Source of the DNA: Gammaproteobacteria bacterium | GTDB taxonomy: Bacteria > Pseudomonadota > Gammaproteobacteria > Magnimaribacterales > AG-339-G14 | DNA: 64,000 nucleotides | Assembly (NCBI GenBank): GCA_004213955.1 | Contig: SGZL01000005.1 | Coordinates: forward strand, 1 to 64,000 | Direction: 5' to 3' | Shown: in pieces, positions 20,243 to 30,384 of the stretch | Numbering within the stretch: position 1 is the stretch's first letter | Layout: every line of letters begins with the position of its first letter | Program-made: the position numbers and the translations under genes | Notes under the pieces: model-generated | Told to the model about the DNA's origin: nothing | Seen by the model: only the letters and a program-made list of their open reading frames with translations | Databases searched by the model: none

Positions 20243-21616
20243 TTACTTTATGAAATTCAGTTTATCGTCTATTTTGAGCAAAGCGTTTTGAAAAAGTTCT
20301 TTTATTTGCATAAGTTTTTTTTCAGTGTTTGCTTCAAATCTTAGTACTAAAGCAGGAGTTGTATTTGAAGCTCTGATCAATCCCCATGAATCTTCTTCTT
20401 CAAGCCTTAACCCATCTAACAAAATACTATTATAACCTTCAGGTTTGAAATTATTTTTTAATTCCTCAACAACTCTAAACTTTTCAGTATCATTTATTGA
20501 TATTTTTATTTCAGGTGTACTAAACATCTTTGGAATCTTTTTAAAAACTTCATGGGTTGAAATATTTTGTGTTGATAATATTTCTAACAATCTTAAGCTT
20601 GCAAAGATTCCATCATCAAAACCATACCAATTATCATTGTAAAAAATATGACCGCTCATTTCGCCTCCTAGAATCGCACCAGTTCTAGTGATTTCGGATT
20701 TTATGAAAGAATGACCAGTTTTGGTCATGATTGGTATGCCATTATTTCTTCTAATTACCTGTTCGAGTTGTTTAGAGCATTTCACATCAAAAACAATTTT
20801 CCCTGATTTATTTTTTCTCAAAATATCTTCTGCCATTAGAGCTAAATATCTGTCAGGAAATATCATTTCTCCTTCACTATCTATAACACCAAGTCTGTCT
20901 CCATCACCATCAAAAGCAATACCCAAATCAGCATTTTCTTTTTTAACTGTTTCGATTAATTTTGATAAATTTTTTGGTTCACTTGGATCGGGGTGATGAT
21001 TAGGAAAATTTCCGTCAACTTCGCAAAATAATTCTATTAATTCAGAAGAGTAGTTTCTTAAAATTTCTGGTCCTAACACTCCACCTGAGCCGTTGCCGCA
21101 ATCCAGAACAATTTTTAATTTATTTTTTATATTAATTTTTGTTGAAATTTTTTTTACGTAGGTTTCGTTAAAACTTTCTTTTGATAATTTTCCGGATCCA
21201 ACTCTAAAGTCACTTTGTTCAATTTTAAGTTTAAGATTTTGTATGTCATCTTCTTTTAGCGAGGAATTATTTATGACAATTTTAAATCCATTATATTCTT
21301 TTGGGTTGTGACTACCTGTAATCATTACTCCATTCTTGGTAACACCTTCAAATGTCGCGAAATATAGTAGCGGTGTATGCACTAAGCCAATAAAGATGAC
21401 ATCGCAGCCTGTTGCTAAAATACCTTCTATAAAATGGTCCGATACTTCTTTGCCTGAAATTCTTCCATCTCTTCCAACGTATATTTGTTTAGAATTTTCA
21501 TCTAATACTTGCGAACCTACAGCCTGACCAATTTTATATATTAGATCTTGAGATAACTCTCTCTCAAAAATCCCTCTGATATCGTAGGCTCTAAAAATTT
21601 CAGAATTAACTTTCAT
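20243..21616 (-). CDS. algC: Phosphomannomutase/phosphoglucomutase
   Basis: FRAYDIRGIFEREL, MITGSHNPKEYNGFK, GIAFDGDGDRLGVID. Confidence 0.9.
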   Translation of the reverse strand: MKVNSEIFRAYDIRGIFERELSQDLIYKIGQAVGSQVLDENSKQIYVGRDGRISGKEVSDHFIEGILATGCDVIFIGLVHTPLLYFATFEGVTKNGVMITGSHNPKEYNGFKIVINNSSLKEDDIQNLKLKIEQSDFRVGSGKLSKESFNETYVKKISTKINIKNKLKIVLDCGNGSGGVLGPEILRNYSSELIELFCEVDGNFPNHHPDPSEPKNLSKLIETVKKENADLGIAFDGDGDRLGVIDSEGEMIFPDRYLALMAEDILRKNKSGKIVFDVKCSKQLEQVIRRNNGIPIMTKTGHSFIKSEITRTGAILGGEMSGHIFYNDNWYGFDDGIFASLRLLEILSTQNISTHEVFKKIPKMFSTPEIKISINDTEKFRVVEELKNNFKPEGYNSILLDGLRLEEEDSWGLIRASNTTPALVLRFEANTEKKLMQIKELFQNALLKIDDKLNFIK

Positions 21617-21659
21617 AAAAGATTCTCCCGCTTATAATGACTCTCTTTAAATTAAAAAT

Positions 21660-22583
21660 ATGACTAATTTCGAAGAAAAAGATGGATTCATCTGGATGGA
21701 CGGTGAGTTTGTTGACTGGTCACAAGCTAAAGTACATGTTTTGACTCATACTTTACATTATGGTCTTGGTGTATTTGAAGGGGTAAGAGCTTATTTAACA
21801 GATGAAGGCACAAAAATTTTTAGGTTAGAGGATCATACTAACCGTTTGTTTGAATCTGCTGAAGCAGTAAATATGAAAATCCCATTTTCTAAAGAACAAT
21901 TAAATGACGTTCAAAAAGAGATTTTTAAAGTCAATAACCTTGAAGAGGGCTATATACGTCCTATGTGTTTTTATGGTGCTCAGGGGATGGGTTTAAGAGC
22001 AGACAACTTAAAGACGCATTGTATTGTTGCCGCTTGGGAATGGCCAAGTTACATGTCACCAGAAGCTTTTGATGAAGGCATAAAAATAAAAATCTCTTCT
22101 TATAAAAGACAAACCAATAATTTAGTTTCTAGATCAAAAGTTAACGGAAACTATGTAACCTCTATTATGGCTTTGCAAGAAGCCATGCAGGAGGGTTTTG
22201 ATGAAGCACTTCTTCTCGATGACGAGGGTAATATTTCAGAAGGATCCGGAGAAAATTTGTTTTTAGTCAAAGAAGGAGAGCTTTTTACTCCTGATTTAGC
22301 TGCTTCTTTGAATGGAATTACTCGAAAAAGCATAATTAGTTTAGCGCAAGAAGATGGAATTGAAGTGAGAGTAAAAAAAATAAATCTTACAGAAATTTTA
22401 AATGCGGATGAACTTTTTTTTACCGGTACTGCCGCCGAAGTGGTTCCTATAAGGACAGTGGATCAGAATACAATCGCAAGCGGAAAACGAGGACCTATTA
22501 CTACTATTCTGCAAAAAAAATATTTTGATCAAGTCAGAGGAAAGCGAGATTCTTTTTCTGAGTGGTTAACACCGATTGAATAA
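21660..22583 (+). CDS. ilvE: Branched-chain amino acid aminotransferase
   Basis: HTLHYGLGVFEGVRAY; SEGSGENLFLVKEGELFTP. Confidence 0.94.
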   Translation: MTNFEEKDGFIWMDGEFVDWSQAKVHVLTHTLHYGLGVFEGVRAYLTDEGTKIFRLEDHTNRLFESAEAVNMKIPFSKEQLNDVQKEIFKVNNLEEGYIRPMCFYGAQGMGLRADNLKTHCIVAAWEWPSYMSPEAFDEGIKIKISSYKRQTNNLVSRSKVNGNYVTSIMALQEAMQEGFDEALLLDDEGNISEGSGENLFLVKEGELFTPDLAASLNGITRKSIISLAQEDGIEVRVKKINLTEILNADELFFTGTAAEVVPIRTVDQNTIASGKRGPITTILQKKYFDQVRGKRDSFSEWLTPIE

Positions 22584-22599
22584 TTATTAGTTAATTGAC

Positions 22600-23835
22600 A
22601 TGTCAAAATTGAAAGTAGCTTTACTAAGTTACAGAAGTAATCCCTATTCTGGCGGGCAAGGAATTTATGTCACTCACTTAAGTAAGGCCTTAGCAGATTT
22701 AGGTCATCAAGTTACTGTATTTTCAGGACCTCCTTACCCAAATCTTGATCCAAAAGTAAGCTTGGTTAAAGTTCCAAGTTTAGACTTATATAGCAGATCA
22801 AATAAATTTTCGGACGTCTCGATATCAGAATTAATAAACCCATTGAACTTTTTTGAGTGGCTTAGCATCAATTCAGGAGGATTTCCTGAGCCTTATACTT
22901 TTGGGAAAAGATTAAAAAAAATCTTCAAGAAGAGATTAAACGAATTTGATGTAGTTCACGACAATCAGAGTCTTTGCTATGAGTTGTTAGATTTTCAAAA
23001 AAAAATCCCTCTAGTAACTACTATTCATCATCCTATTTCTAAGGACTTAAAATATGAATTACAAAGCATCAATTCGATATTTCTCAAGCTTTTAAAAATT
23101 AGGTGGCACTCTTTTTTAAAGATGCAAATGCAAGTTGCAAAACGTTTAAAAAAAATTATTGTCCCTTCTTTATCTTCTAAAGAAAATATTGAGGAAGACT
23201 TTAAAGTTGAATATCAAAATATGTCAGTTATTTTAAATGGCATTGATTCAAGTATTTTTTTTCCAGATCAAAATAAAACTATTGCAAAAAGAATAGTTAC
23301 GATCGCAAGTGCGGATGTGCCTTTAAAGGGATTAGACTTTCTCCTCAAGGCTTTTGCAAATCTCACGAACCATTTACCTGACCTTGAGCTTCATGTCATT
23401 GGCTCTTTTTCAGAAGGCGGGCATACCGATAGAAAAATAAAAAATTTAAAAATAGAAAAAAAAGTCTTTTTTAAAAGTGATTTGAGTTTCACAGAAGTAA
23501 GAGATATGTACTGTTCAGCTGATATAGTAGTAATCCCTTCTTTATATGAAGGATTTGGATTTGCTGTTGGAGAAGCAATGGCATGCAAAAAAGCTGTGGT
23601 GACAACTAACGGTGGTGCAATTCCTGAAGTAATTGGTGATTGTGGAATTGTCGTAGACGCTGGGAATTCAGAACAACTTGAAAAGGGTATTTTGCAGTTA
23701 TTAAATGATGAAAATTTAAAAAATGATTTGGCTGACAAGGGATACCAGCGTGCATTAGATGTATTAAGTTGGAAAAAAGTGGCTTTATCAGTAACTGATA
23801 TTTATGAAGATGCTATCAATACATTCAGGAATTAA
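22600..23835 (+). CDS. Glycosyltransferase family 4 protein
   Basis: N-term SGGQGIYVTHLSKALADLGHQVTVFSGPP; C-term VIPSLYEGFGFAVGEAMACKKAVVTTNGGAIPEVIGD. Confidence 0.9.
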   Translation: MSKLKVALLSYRSNPYSGGQGIYVTHLSKALADLGHQVTVFSGPPYPNLDPKVSLVKVPSLDLYSRSNKFSDVSISELINPLNFFEWLSINSGGFPEPYTFGKRLKKIFKKRLNEFDVVHDNQSLCYELLDFQKKIPLVTTIHHPISKDLKYELQSINSIFLKLLKIRWHSFLKMQMQVAKRLKKIIVPSLSSKENIEEDFKVEYQNMSVILNGIDSSIFFPDQNKTIAKRIVTIASADVPLKGLDFLLKAFANLTNHLPDLELHVIGSFSEGGHTDRKIKNLKIEKKVFFKSDLSFTEVRDMYCSADIVVIPSLYEGFGFAVGEAMACKKAVVTTNGGAIPEVIGDCGIVVDAGNSEQLEKGILQLLNDENLKNDLADKGYQRALDVLSWKKVALSVTDIYEDAINTFRN

Positions 23836-24557
23836 TGCAAACAATAAGATTTAATAATTTTGAGTTTCATCCCAATCAAAAGATTTTAGATATTGGATGC
23901 GGGCAAGGGCGACATTGTTTTGGAGCCTACATGCAAGCGAATTTAGATGTTTTTGGAATAGATATGGGAAAGGAAGATGTAAAAAAAGCAAAAGAAAATT
24001 TTGATCAATTTGATGAAGATTTAGGAAAAAAAAGCTGTAATTTCCTCGTCGGTAATGCAAAAAAATTACCTTTTGCAGAGAATACTTTTGATCATGTGGT
24101 TTGTTCTGAAGTTCTGGAGCATATAATAGATTTTGAATCTGCCTTAAAAGAAATTAAAAGAGTTTTAAAACCTAATGGGACTTTTGCTCTAAGCGTGCCA
24201 AAATTTCTCCCTGAATGGATTTGTTGGAAATTGAGTAGAGATTATCAAAACGAACCAGGAGGCCATGTAAGGATTTTCAAATATAAAGAATTGAAAAATT
24301 CCGTGAAATCTTTAGGTTTTGCTTTCAAAAAAAGACATTGGGCGCATGCCTTGCACTCTCCTTATTGGTGGATGCAATGTTTGTTTTGGAATACAAAAGA
24401 AAAATCTTATCTGATTAAGCTTTACCATTCTTTTTTGGTTTGGGACATGACCAAAAATCCCTTGCTAACTAGAGTATTAGAATCATTGCTCCAACCATTA
24501 ATCGGTAAAAGTGTAGTTATGTATTTTGAAAACGAAGAGAAAAAGATTGAAAAATAA
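23835..24557 (+). CDS. Class I SAM-dependent methyltransferase
   Basis: ILDIGCGQGRHCFGAY, FDHVVCSEVLEHI; TAATG overlap with upstream GT4 gene. Confidence 0.88.
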   Translation: MQTIRFNNFEFHPNQKILDIGCGQGRHCFGAYMQANLDVFGIDMGKEDVKKAKENFDQFDEDLGKKSCNFLVGNAKKLPFAENTFDHVVCSEVLEHIIDFESALKEIKRVLKPNGTFALSVPKFLPEWICWKLSRDYQNEPGGHVRIFKYKELKNSVKSLGFAFKKRHWAHALHSPYWWMQCLFWNTKEKSYLIKLYHSFLVWDMTKNPLLTRVLESLLQPLIGKSVVMYFENEEKKIEK

Positions 24558-25536
24558 AAATTCTTTAGCTCCTCTAGGTAAGTATATTTCTGAATGCCAA
24601 AATCTCGATGGTTCAATAGCTTGGGAGCCAGATGGAAAAATAGACCCCTGGGATCATGTTGAGTCTTTAATGGGTTTAAATGTGCTTGATATGAATGTTG
24701 AAGCTAAGGCTGGATTTGAATGGCTAAAATTAACACAACTATCAGATGGATCTTGGTATTCCGAGTACAACGGAAATAAAGTAATTAATTACAATAAAGA
24801 AACAAACTTTGCTGCCTACATTTCCTCTGGCGCCTTGCATTATTATCTTCATTTTAATGATGAAGAATTTTTGGAAGACCTATGGCCTTTTTTAAAAAAA
24901 TCTGTTGATTTTGTCTTGTCTGGCCAAACCTCGGAGGGGGATATCTTATGGGCCAAAGATAAGAATGATAAATGGATGGACGACTCTTTAGTTACTGGAT
25001 GTTCATCAATTTATAAAAGTTTGAAAGATTTCATAAGAATTTCTGAAATTTTAGGAAAAAAGAATATTTCTTTAGCACAAGAACTGGAAGCTCTTCACAA
25101 TTCACTTAGAAATAAGCCAGAACGATTTGATAGAACTTGGAAAAGCAAATCAAGATACAGTATGGACTGGTACTATCCAGTTCTCTGTGGAGTATATGAT
25201 GCTGATGAATCAAAGAAAATTATAAAAGATAAGTGGGCGAACTTCGTCGTGCCTGGCCTTGGGTGTAAATGTGTTGAAGAAGAGCCCTGGGTAACTATTG
25301 CGGAAACATGTGAACTAATTTTGGCTTTAAATAAAATTGGGGAAAAAAAACTTGCATCGAATTTATACGATGAAATTTTAAATCTTATGGATAAAGAAGA
25401 TAATTTATTTTGGACAGGATTTGTTTATAAAGATCAGAAGTATTGGCCAGTTGAAAAACCAAGTTGGACCGCTGCGGCAGTAATTTTAGCGGCTAATTCA
25501 TTATTTGAATTGAATTCAAATTTCGATTTTTTTTAA
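24526..25536 (+). CDS. Putative alpha/alpha-toroid (prenyltransferase-like / glycosidase-like) protein
   Basis: Helical repeat pattern with LDGSIAW..DPWDHVESLMGL, LSDGSWY, FVLSGQTSEGDILWA; start ambiguous (TTG 24526 or TTG 24547). Confidence 0.65.
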   Translation: MKTKRKRLKNKNSLAPLGKYISECQNLDGSIAWEPDGKIDPWDHVESLMGLNVLDMNVEAKAGFEWLKLTQLSDGSWYSEYNGNKVINYNKETNFAAYISSGALHYYLHFNDEEFLEDLWPFLKKSVDFVLSGQTSEGDILWAKDKNDKWMDDSLVTGCSSIYKSLKDFIRISEILGKKNISLAQELEALHNSLRNKPERFDRTWKSKSRYSMDWYYPVLCGVYDADESKKIIKDKWANFVVPGLGCKCVEEEPWVTIAETCELILALNKIGEKKLASNLYDEILNLMDKEDNLFWTGFVYKDQKYWPVEKPSWTAAAVILAANSLFELNSNFDFF

Positions 25537-26121
25537 AATCGCGAGACTTTTAACAAGAGATATCTCTTTAAATTTTTTAGACTTTTTTGCCTTACTAAAT
25601 ATTTCATATGGTGGTCTTCCTCCATCCTCTGGATTTGGGAAAACATCATGTATTAATAGGTATCCATTTTTAACAATATGCGGTGACCAATTTTCATAAT
25701 CAGCTAGCGCAGCTTCCATGCTATGACCGCCATCAATAAAGACCATTCCCAAAGGTAATTTCCATTCTTTAGTCAATTCTTTTGAAGTACCAATCAATGG
25801 CAAAATATAATTTCCTAGATTTGAATTTTTTAAATTTTTAAGGAATTCGGGCAAAGTGTTAAAGCTTGATACGTTTTTATCATAGAGTTCACTATCATGA
25901 TATTCTTCACCTAATTGATGTTCTTCGGATCCGGTGTGATGATCGATGGTAAATAAGAGATTGTTAGATTTTTTGCATGCTTCGCCTATAATCAAAGCTG
26001 ATTTGCCACAGTATGTTCCTATTTCTAAACAAGGTCCTAAATCAGAGCATTTGGTTGCAATTTTTGCTAATTCATTGCCTTCAATATTGTCAAGAAAACC
26101 TTTAACAGTGTTTAATGTCAT
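25516..26121 (-). CDS. Class I SAM methyltransferase (Methyltransf_24-like)
   Basis: CLEIGTYCGKSALIIGEA, MVFIDGGHSMEAALADYENWSPHIVKNGYLLIHDVF. Confidence 0.78.
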   Translation of the reverse strand: MTLNTVKGFLDNIEGNELAKIATKCSDLGPCLEIGTYCGKSALIIGEACKKSNNLLFTIDHHTGSEEHQLGEEYHDSELYDKNVSSFNTLPEFLKNLKNSNLGNYILPLIGTSKELTKEWKLPLGMVFIDGGHSMEAALADYENWSPHIVKNGYLLIHDVFPNPEDGGRPPYEIFSKAKKSKKFKEISLVKSLAILKKIEI

Positions 26122-26145
26122 TTTTTAAATATTAAATCATTCAAT

Positions 26146-27048
26146 ATGTTTTCAAAAGTTATTAGAAAAAAAGTTTTTGCTGATTCAGAAGAAGGTTACT
26201 TTTCTTATATTGAATTAGAAGGCCTTGATAAAAGTGAGCCGTTAGTTTTTTTTCATGCGACTGGTCTTAACTGCGAAACTTATTTAGATCTATTAGAAAA
26301 AATTTATTTAATGTTGGACTCAAAAAAAACCATCATTGCTCTTGACCAGAGAGGTCATGGTAAAACAACTTTAGCCGCTGACCCAGATAGACTTAAATCC
26401 TGGGATCAATATGCAGTTGATGCAGATGTATTTTTACGAACAATGAATATTTCGTCTGCAATTTTTTTTGGACACTCAATGGGTTCTATAGTTGCATCAG
26501 AAGTAATTAAGCGCGGTGATTTTAAAGTTTCACACTTAATAATGCTTGATCCTGTACTTTTTTATGATCCATACACGGCAATTTTTTCTGAAATCAAAAA
26601 TAAATTTATTCTTTTAAGATCAAACGATAAAGTAGTCGGCGCTGCCAAAAGACGAGATAAGTTTGAAAGTTTTGAACAAGCGACCATGCATTATGAAGGA
26701 AGAAGTATGTTTAAAACCTGGCCTTTGGAATCTCTTAAAAATTACTTAGCAGGTGGTTTAAGTGAAGAAGATTCAGGATTAAAACTTTCTTGTTCGCCTA
26801 CATGGGAGTCTAAGACTTTTGAAACTGTTTCTTTTAACACTTATCGGACTTTAAATTGTTTAAACTTGCCTACTCTAATTTTGAGAGCTGAGCACTTTTC
26901 TACATTTTCTAGTAAAGGCATGAAATATTTATCAAAAAAAAATAATTTTGAAGTCATTGAGGTTGAAGGCTCACATTTTTTTCCTATAGAAAATAGTAAA
27001 AAGACTTCAAATTTAATTCAAAAATTTATTTCCCAAACTAATGACTGA
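26146..27048 (+). CDS. Alpha/beta hydrolase
   Basis: FFHATGLNCETY, ALDQRGHGKTT, nucleophile elbow FGHSMGS, terminal catalytic His region EGSHFFPIE. Confidence 0.87.
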   Translation: MFSKVIRKKVFADSEEGYFSYIELEGLDKSEPLVFFHATGLNCETYLDLLEKIYLMLDSKKTIIALDQRGHGKTTLAADPDRLKSWDQYAVDADVFLRTMNISSAIFFGHSMGSIVASEVIKRGDFKVSHLIMLDPVLFYDPYTAIFSEIKNKFILLRSNDKVVGAAKRRDKFESFEQATMHYEGRSMFKTWPLESLKNYLAGGLSEEDSGLKLSCSPTWESKTFETVSFNTYRTLNCLNLPTLILRAEHFSTFSSKGMKYLSKKNNFEVIEVEGSHFFPIENSKKTSNLIQKFISQTND

Positions 27049-27766
27049 TACGGTAAATATTATTTGTATGAAGTGGGGCAAGAAATACGACTCGTCTTAT
27101 GTGAATAAACTTTTTAATATGGTTTCAAGAAATCTAGATCGTGATTTTAGATTTATCTGTTTAACAGACGACAACTCGGGTTTTTTAAACTCTATTGAGT
27201 CCTTTGATTTGCCAAAGTTGAATTTACCTGATGGAATTCCAGAACGTGGATGGATGAAATTGGTAACCTTTTCAGAAAATTTATTTGATATCAAAGGCCA
27301 GTGTTTATTTTTAGACTTAGATTTGATTATAGTAAACAGGATAGACGAGTTATTTGAACTTGAAGGAGATTTTTTTATCATTAAAGACTTCATAAGAAAA
27401 GATTCTACTGGAAACAGTTCAGTTTACAGATTTGAGATGGGAAAATTTTTTGACGTTTTAGAATACTTTCAGCAAAATTTCTTGGAAATAAAATCAAAAT
27501 ATAGGAATGAACAAGAATATTTGTCAGATTATATGAAAAAAAATCACTCTTTAGATTATTGGCCCATTCAGTGGTGCCAAAGTTTTAAAAAAAATTGTGT
27601 TCAGAAAGGTTTCAAACAACTTTTTTATGCTCCTCTTTTACCGCAAGAGGCAAAGATAATTATTTTTCACGGCAAACCAAACCCACCCGATGCTTTAAAA
27701 GGCAAAAGTGGCAAATGGTATAGAAAAGTTTTACCAACCCCATGGGTTGCAGATCACTGGAGATAA
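27041..27766 (+). CDS. Putative glycosyltransferase (GT-A-like with DxD)
   Basis: FRFICLTDDNSG, CLFLDLDLIIVNRIDELFE, IIIFHGKPNPPDAL; overlaps hydrolase end by 8 bp. Confidence 0.6.
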   Translation: MTDTVNIICMKWGKKYDSSYVNKLFNMVSRNLDRDFRFICLTDDNSGFLNSIESFDLPKLNLPDGIPERGWMKLVTFSENLFDIKGQCLFLDLDLIIVNRIDELFELEGDFFIIKDFIRKDSTGNSSVYRFEMGKFFDVLEYFQQNFLEIKSKYRNEQEYLSDYMKKNHSLDYWPIQWCQSFKKNCVQKGFKQLFYAPLLPQEAKIIIFHGKPNPPDALKGKSGKWYRKVLPTPWVADHWR

Positions 27767-27770
27767 ATTT

Positions 27771-28583
27771 ATGTCAACAGAATCAAAAAAACCTATTTCA
27801 TTACAAACATTAAGGGATTTAAAAAAAGCTGGTAAAAAATTTGCTGCTTTAACATCTTACGAATCGACAATGACTTCGATGATGTGTGATGCAGGGGTCG
27901 AATTGATATTAGTGGGGGATAGCCTTGGAATGGTTATTCAAGGGCATGACTCAACTGTGCCAGTGTCTATGGAAGATATTCTTTATCATTTGAGATGTGT
28001 TAAAAACGGAAATTCTAATGCCCATGTAATGGCGGATATGCCTTTTATGAGTTACGCAACAGAGCAACTAGCCTATACAAATGCAACAAGATTGATGCAA
28101 GGTGGAGCCAACAGTATCAAAGTAGAAGGAGGGGAGGTCATACTCAAAATTACGGAACTTTTGGCTAATAAAGGTATTCCAGTTTGCGCTCATTTGGGAT
28201 TGACGCCTCAATCGATAAATAGAATTGGCGGTTATTTTGTTCAAGGAAGAGATCCTTCTTCCCACGATAAGTTTATTGCCGAAGCAAAAGACTTAGAAAA
28301 TGCTGGAGCAGAGCTTTTACTTTTAGAATGTATTCCCATCGGATTAACTGAAAAAATAGTCGATGCGTTATCGATTCCAACAATTGGAATTGGTGCCGGT
28401 CCTGCTACAGATGGTCAAATAATGGTCGTTCACGATTTATTAGGAATTACCTGTTTAGATAAACCGCCCAAATTCATCAAGAATTTTTTAGAAAATGGAG
28501 AAACTATTCAAAGCGCTCTGCACAATTATGTCCTAGACGTTAAATCAGGAGCTTATCCGTTACCAGAACATTGTTTTGAATAG
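27771..28583 (+). CDS. panB: 3-methyl-2-oxobutanoate hydroxymethyltransferase
   Basis: FAALTSYESTMTSMMCDAGVELILVGDSLGMVIQGHDSTVPVSMEDI; ATG at 27771 preferred over upstream ORF start. Confidence 0.95.
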   Translation: MSTESKKPISLQTLRDLKKAGKKFAALTSYESTMTSMMCDAGVELILVGDSLGMVIQGHDSTVPVSMEDILYHLRCVKNGNSNAHVMADMPFMSYATEQLAYTNATRLMQGGANSIKVEGGEVILKITELLANKGIPVCAHLGLTPQSINRIGGYFVQGRDPSSHDKFIAEAKDLENAGAELLLLECIPIGLTEKIVDALSIPTIGIGAGPATDGQIMVVHDLLGITCLDKPPKFIKNFLENGETIQSALHNYVLDVKSGAYPLPEHCFE

Positions 28584-29434
28584 TGATTATTGTAGAATCG
28601 ATAGAACAGCTCTCTCATAATCCTTTTAAATCTCCTTTTGCATTAATCCCAACCATGGGAAATTTACATTCGGGGCATATAAATCTACTAAATTTAGCAA
28701 GCAATAAAAATTATAATCCGGTAGTTTCAATTTTTGTGAATCCTTTGCAGTTTGGGCCTAGCGAAGATTTAGAAACTTACCCACGATCTTTAGAACAAGA
28801 TTTAGAAATTTTGAAAGAACATAATTGTCACGGGGTCTTTGTTCCAAAACAAGAAGAAATTTTAAAAAATATCGAAAATCTTATTGCCCCAATGTCTAAT
28901 AAGTTGTGCAGTAAATCTAGACCAGGACATTTCGATGGCGTTATAACAATAGTGAATAGGCTGTTTGAAGTAACTAAACCCGAGGCTTGTGTTTTTGGTA
29001 TGAAAGATTTTCAACAACAATTAATAATCAAACATTTAATAAGACAAAAAAAATATGAAATTGAATTTCTATCAGCTCCAACTGAAAGAGATAAAAATGG
29101 ATTGGCTCTCTCATCTAGAAATAATTATTTACAAGAAAGAGAAAAAATTGAAGCATCTGTAATTTTTAAATCTCTTTCGGATATGGGCTCTGAATTAAAA
29201 TTGCTCTCGCAAACTAATAAAAAAAATTTTTTGACCGAATTAGAATCAATTCAAAAAAAATATACTAAAAAAATTGAAGAACAAGGTTTTGAAATAGATT
29301 ACTTAGAGCTTTCAGATCCAGAAACCTTAGAAAAATTTGAATTTAATTCAAATAGAATCTTGATTGCTATTGCTGTTTTTTTTAAGAAAGTGAGATTAAT
29401 AGACAATCTAGTTATAGATTTAGCCTCTTCTTAA
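28583..29434 (+). CDS. panC: Pantothenate synthetase
   Basis: IPTMGNLHSGHINLL, VSIFVNPLQFGPSEDLETYPRSLEQDLEIL; GTG start overlapping panB stop. Confidence 0.95.
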   Translation: MIIVESIEQLSHNPFKSPFALIPTMGNLHSGHINLLNLASNKNYNPVVSIFVNPLQFGPSEDLETYPRSLEQDLEILKEHNCHGVFVPKQEEILKNIENLIAPMSNKLCSKSRPGHFDGVITIVNRLFEVTKPEACVFGMKDFQQQLIIKHLIRQKKYEIEFLSAPTERDKNGLALSSRNNYLQEREKIEASVIFKSLSDMGSELKLLSQTNKKNFLTELESIQKKYTKKIEEQGFEIDYLELSDPETLEKFEFNSNRILIAIAVFFKKVRLIDNLVIDLASS

Positions 29435-30310
29435 TAAATCTTGAGGATAAAAAGATTCTTCGCCTTCGGGTCTATTTTTGAATCTTCTATGCGACCACAA
29501 ATAGTTTTCTGGGTTTTTAGAAATAAATTCCTCAATTTCATAATTTATTTGTCTTAAATCTTTTTCTATATCAACGCCATCTAGTAATAATTTGTCTAAG
29601 TGAGCTACATATTTAAATCCTTTCTTTTCAAGAGAAAATAAATAAATATCACAATTTGATCTTTTTTTAGCAATGTAAGGAAATTTCACCGTTAATGCTT
29701 TATGACCAAAAAAATTAACAAAGATAGAGTTCTTATAGCCGTAATCCTGATCTGGAGCATACAGACAAGCTTTTCCTATTTTTAAATAATTTAGAAGCTC
29801 AAGAATTTCCTTTGGATTGAAAATTCTTTCAGTAAATTTCTTTCGACTTGCTTTAAATAAATTATCAACAATCTTATTACTTTGTGGTCTAGCCATTCCT
29901 GATACAGGCATAAATAACGAAGCTGCTCTAACAACCAAATCTAAATTTGGAGTATGCATGAATAAAAGTAATTTTCCTTTTGAAGAACTAAGATCGTTTG
30001 AAGTTTTTTTCAAATCTTCAAAATTTACAATTAGCTTTTGTAGTTTTTTATCAGAGGCCCAGAAAGCATTTAAAAATTCAAAAAGAGATTCTCCCAGCCT
30101 TATAAAACTTTGTTTTAAAATTGAGTTTATTTCGGTTTCGCTTTTTTTAGGAAAGCATTTTTTTAAATTCCATCTTGAAATTTCTCTTCTTTTTTTAAAA
30201 GACATAAAAAAAATAATGCCTAATAACCGCCCGAGAAAATATTGGAGTCTTTGTGGCAAGATACTCAATATTTTTAATAATAAATATATAAAATATTCCA
30301 GTATGCTCAT
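29420..30310 (-). CDS. Lipid A biosynthesis acyltransferase family (LpxL/HtrB-like)
   Basis: LpxL-type architecture; YAPDQDYGYKNSIFVNFFGHKALTV; SHRRFKNRPEGEESFYP. Confidence 0.87.
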   Translation of the reverse strand: MSILEYFIYLLLKILSILPQRLQYFLGRLLGIIFFMSFKKRREISRWNLKKCFPKKSETEINSILKQSFIRLGESLFEFLNAFWASDKKLQKLIVNFEDLKKTSNDLSSSKGKLLLFMHTPNLDLVVRAASLFMPVSGMARPQSNKIVDNLFKASRKKFTERIFNPKEILELLNYLKIGKACLYAPDQDYGYKNSIFVNFFGHKALTVKFPYIAKKRSNCDIYLFSLEKKGFKYVAHLDKLLLDGVDIEKDLRQINYEIEEFISKNPENYLWSHRRFKNRPEGEESFYPQDLLRRG

Positions 30311-30384
30311 ATTTTTATTTTAACTTACTCAAAAGTACTAAATTAATTATTTTGTATATATCCGTCTGATAAAATGAAACAGAA

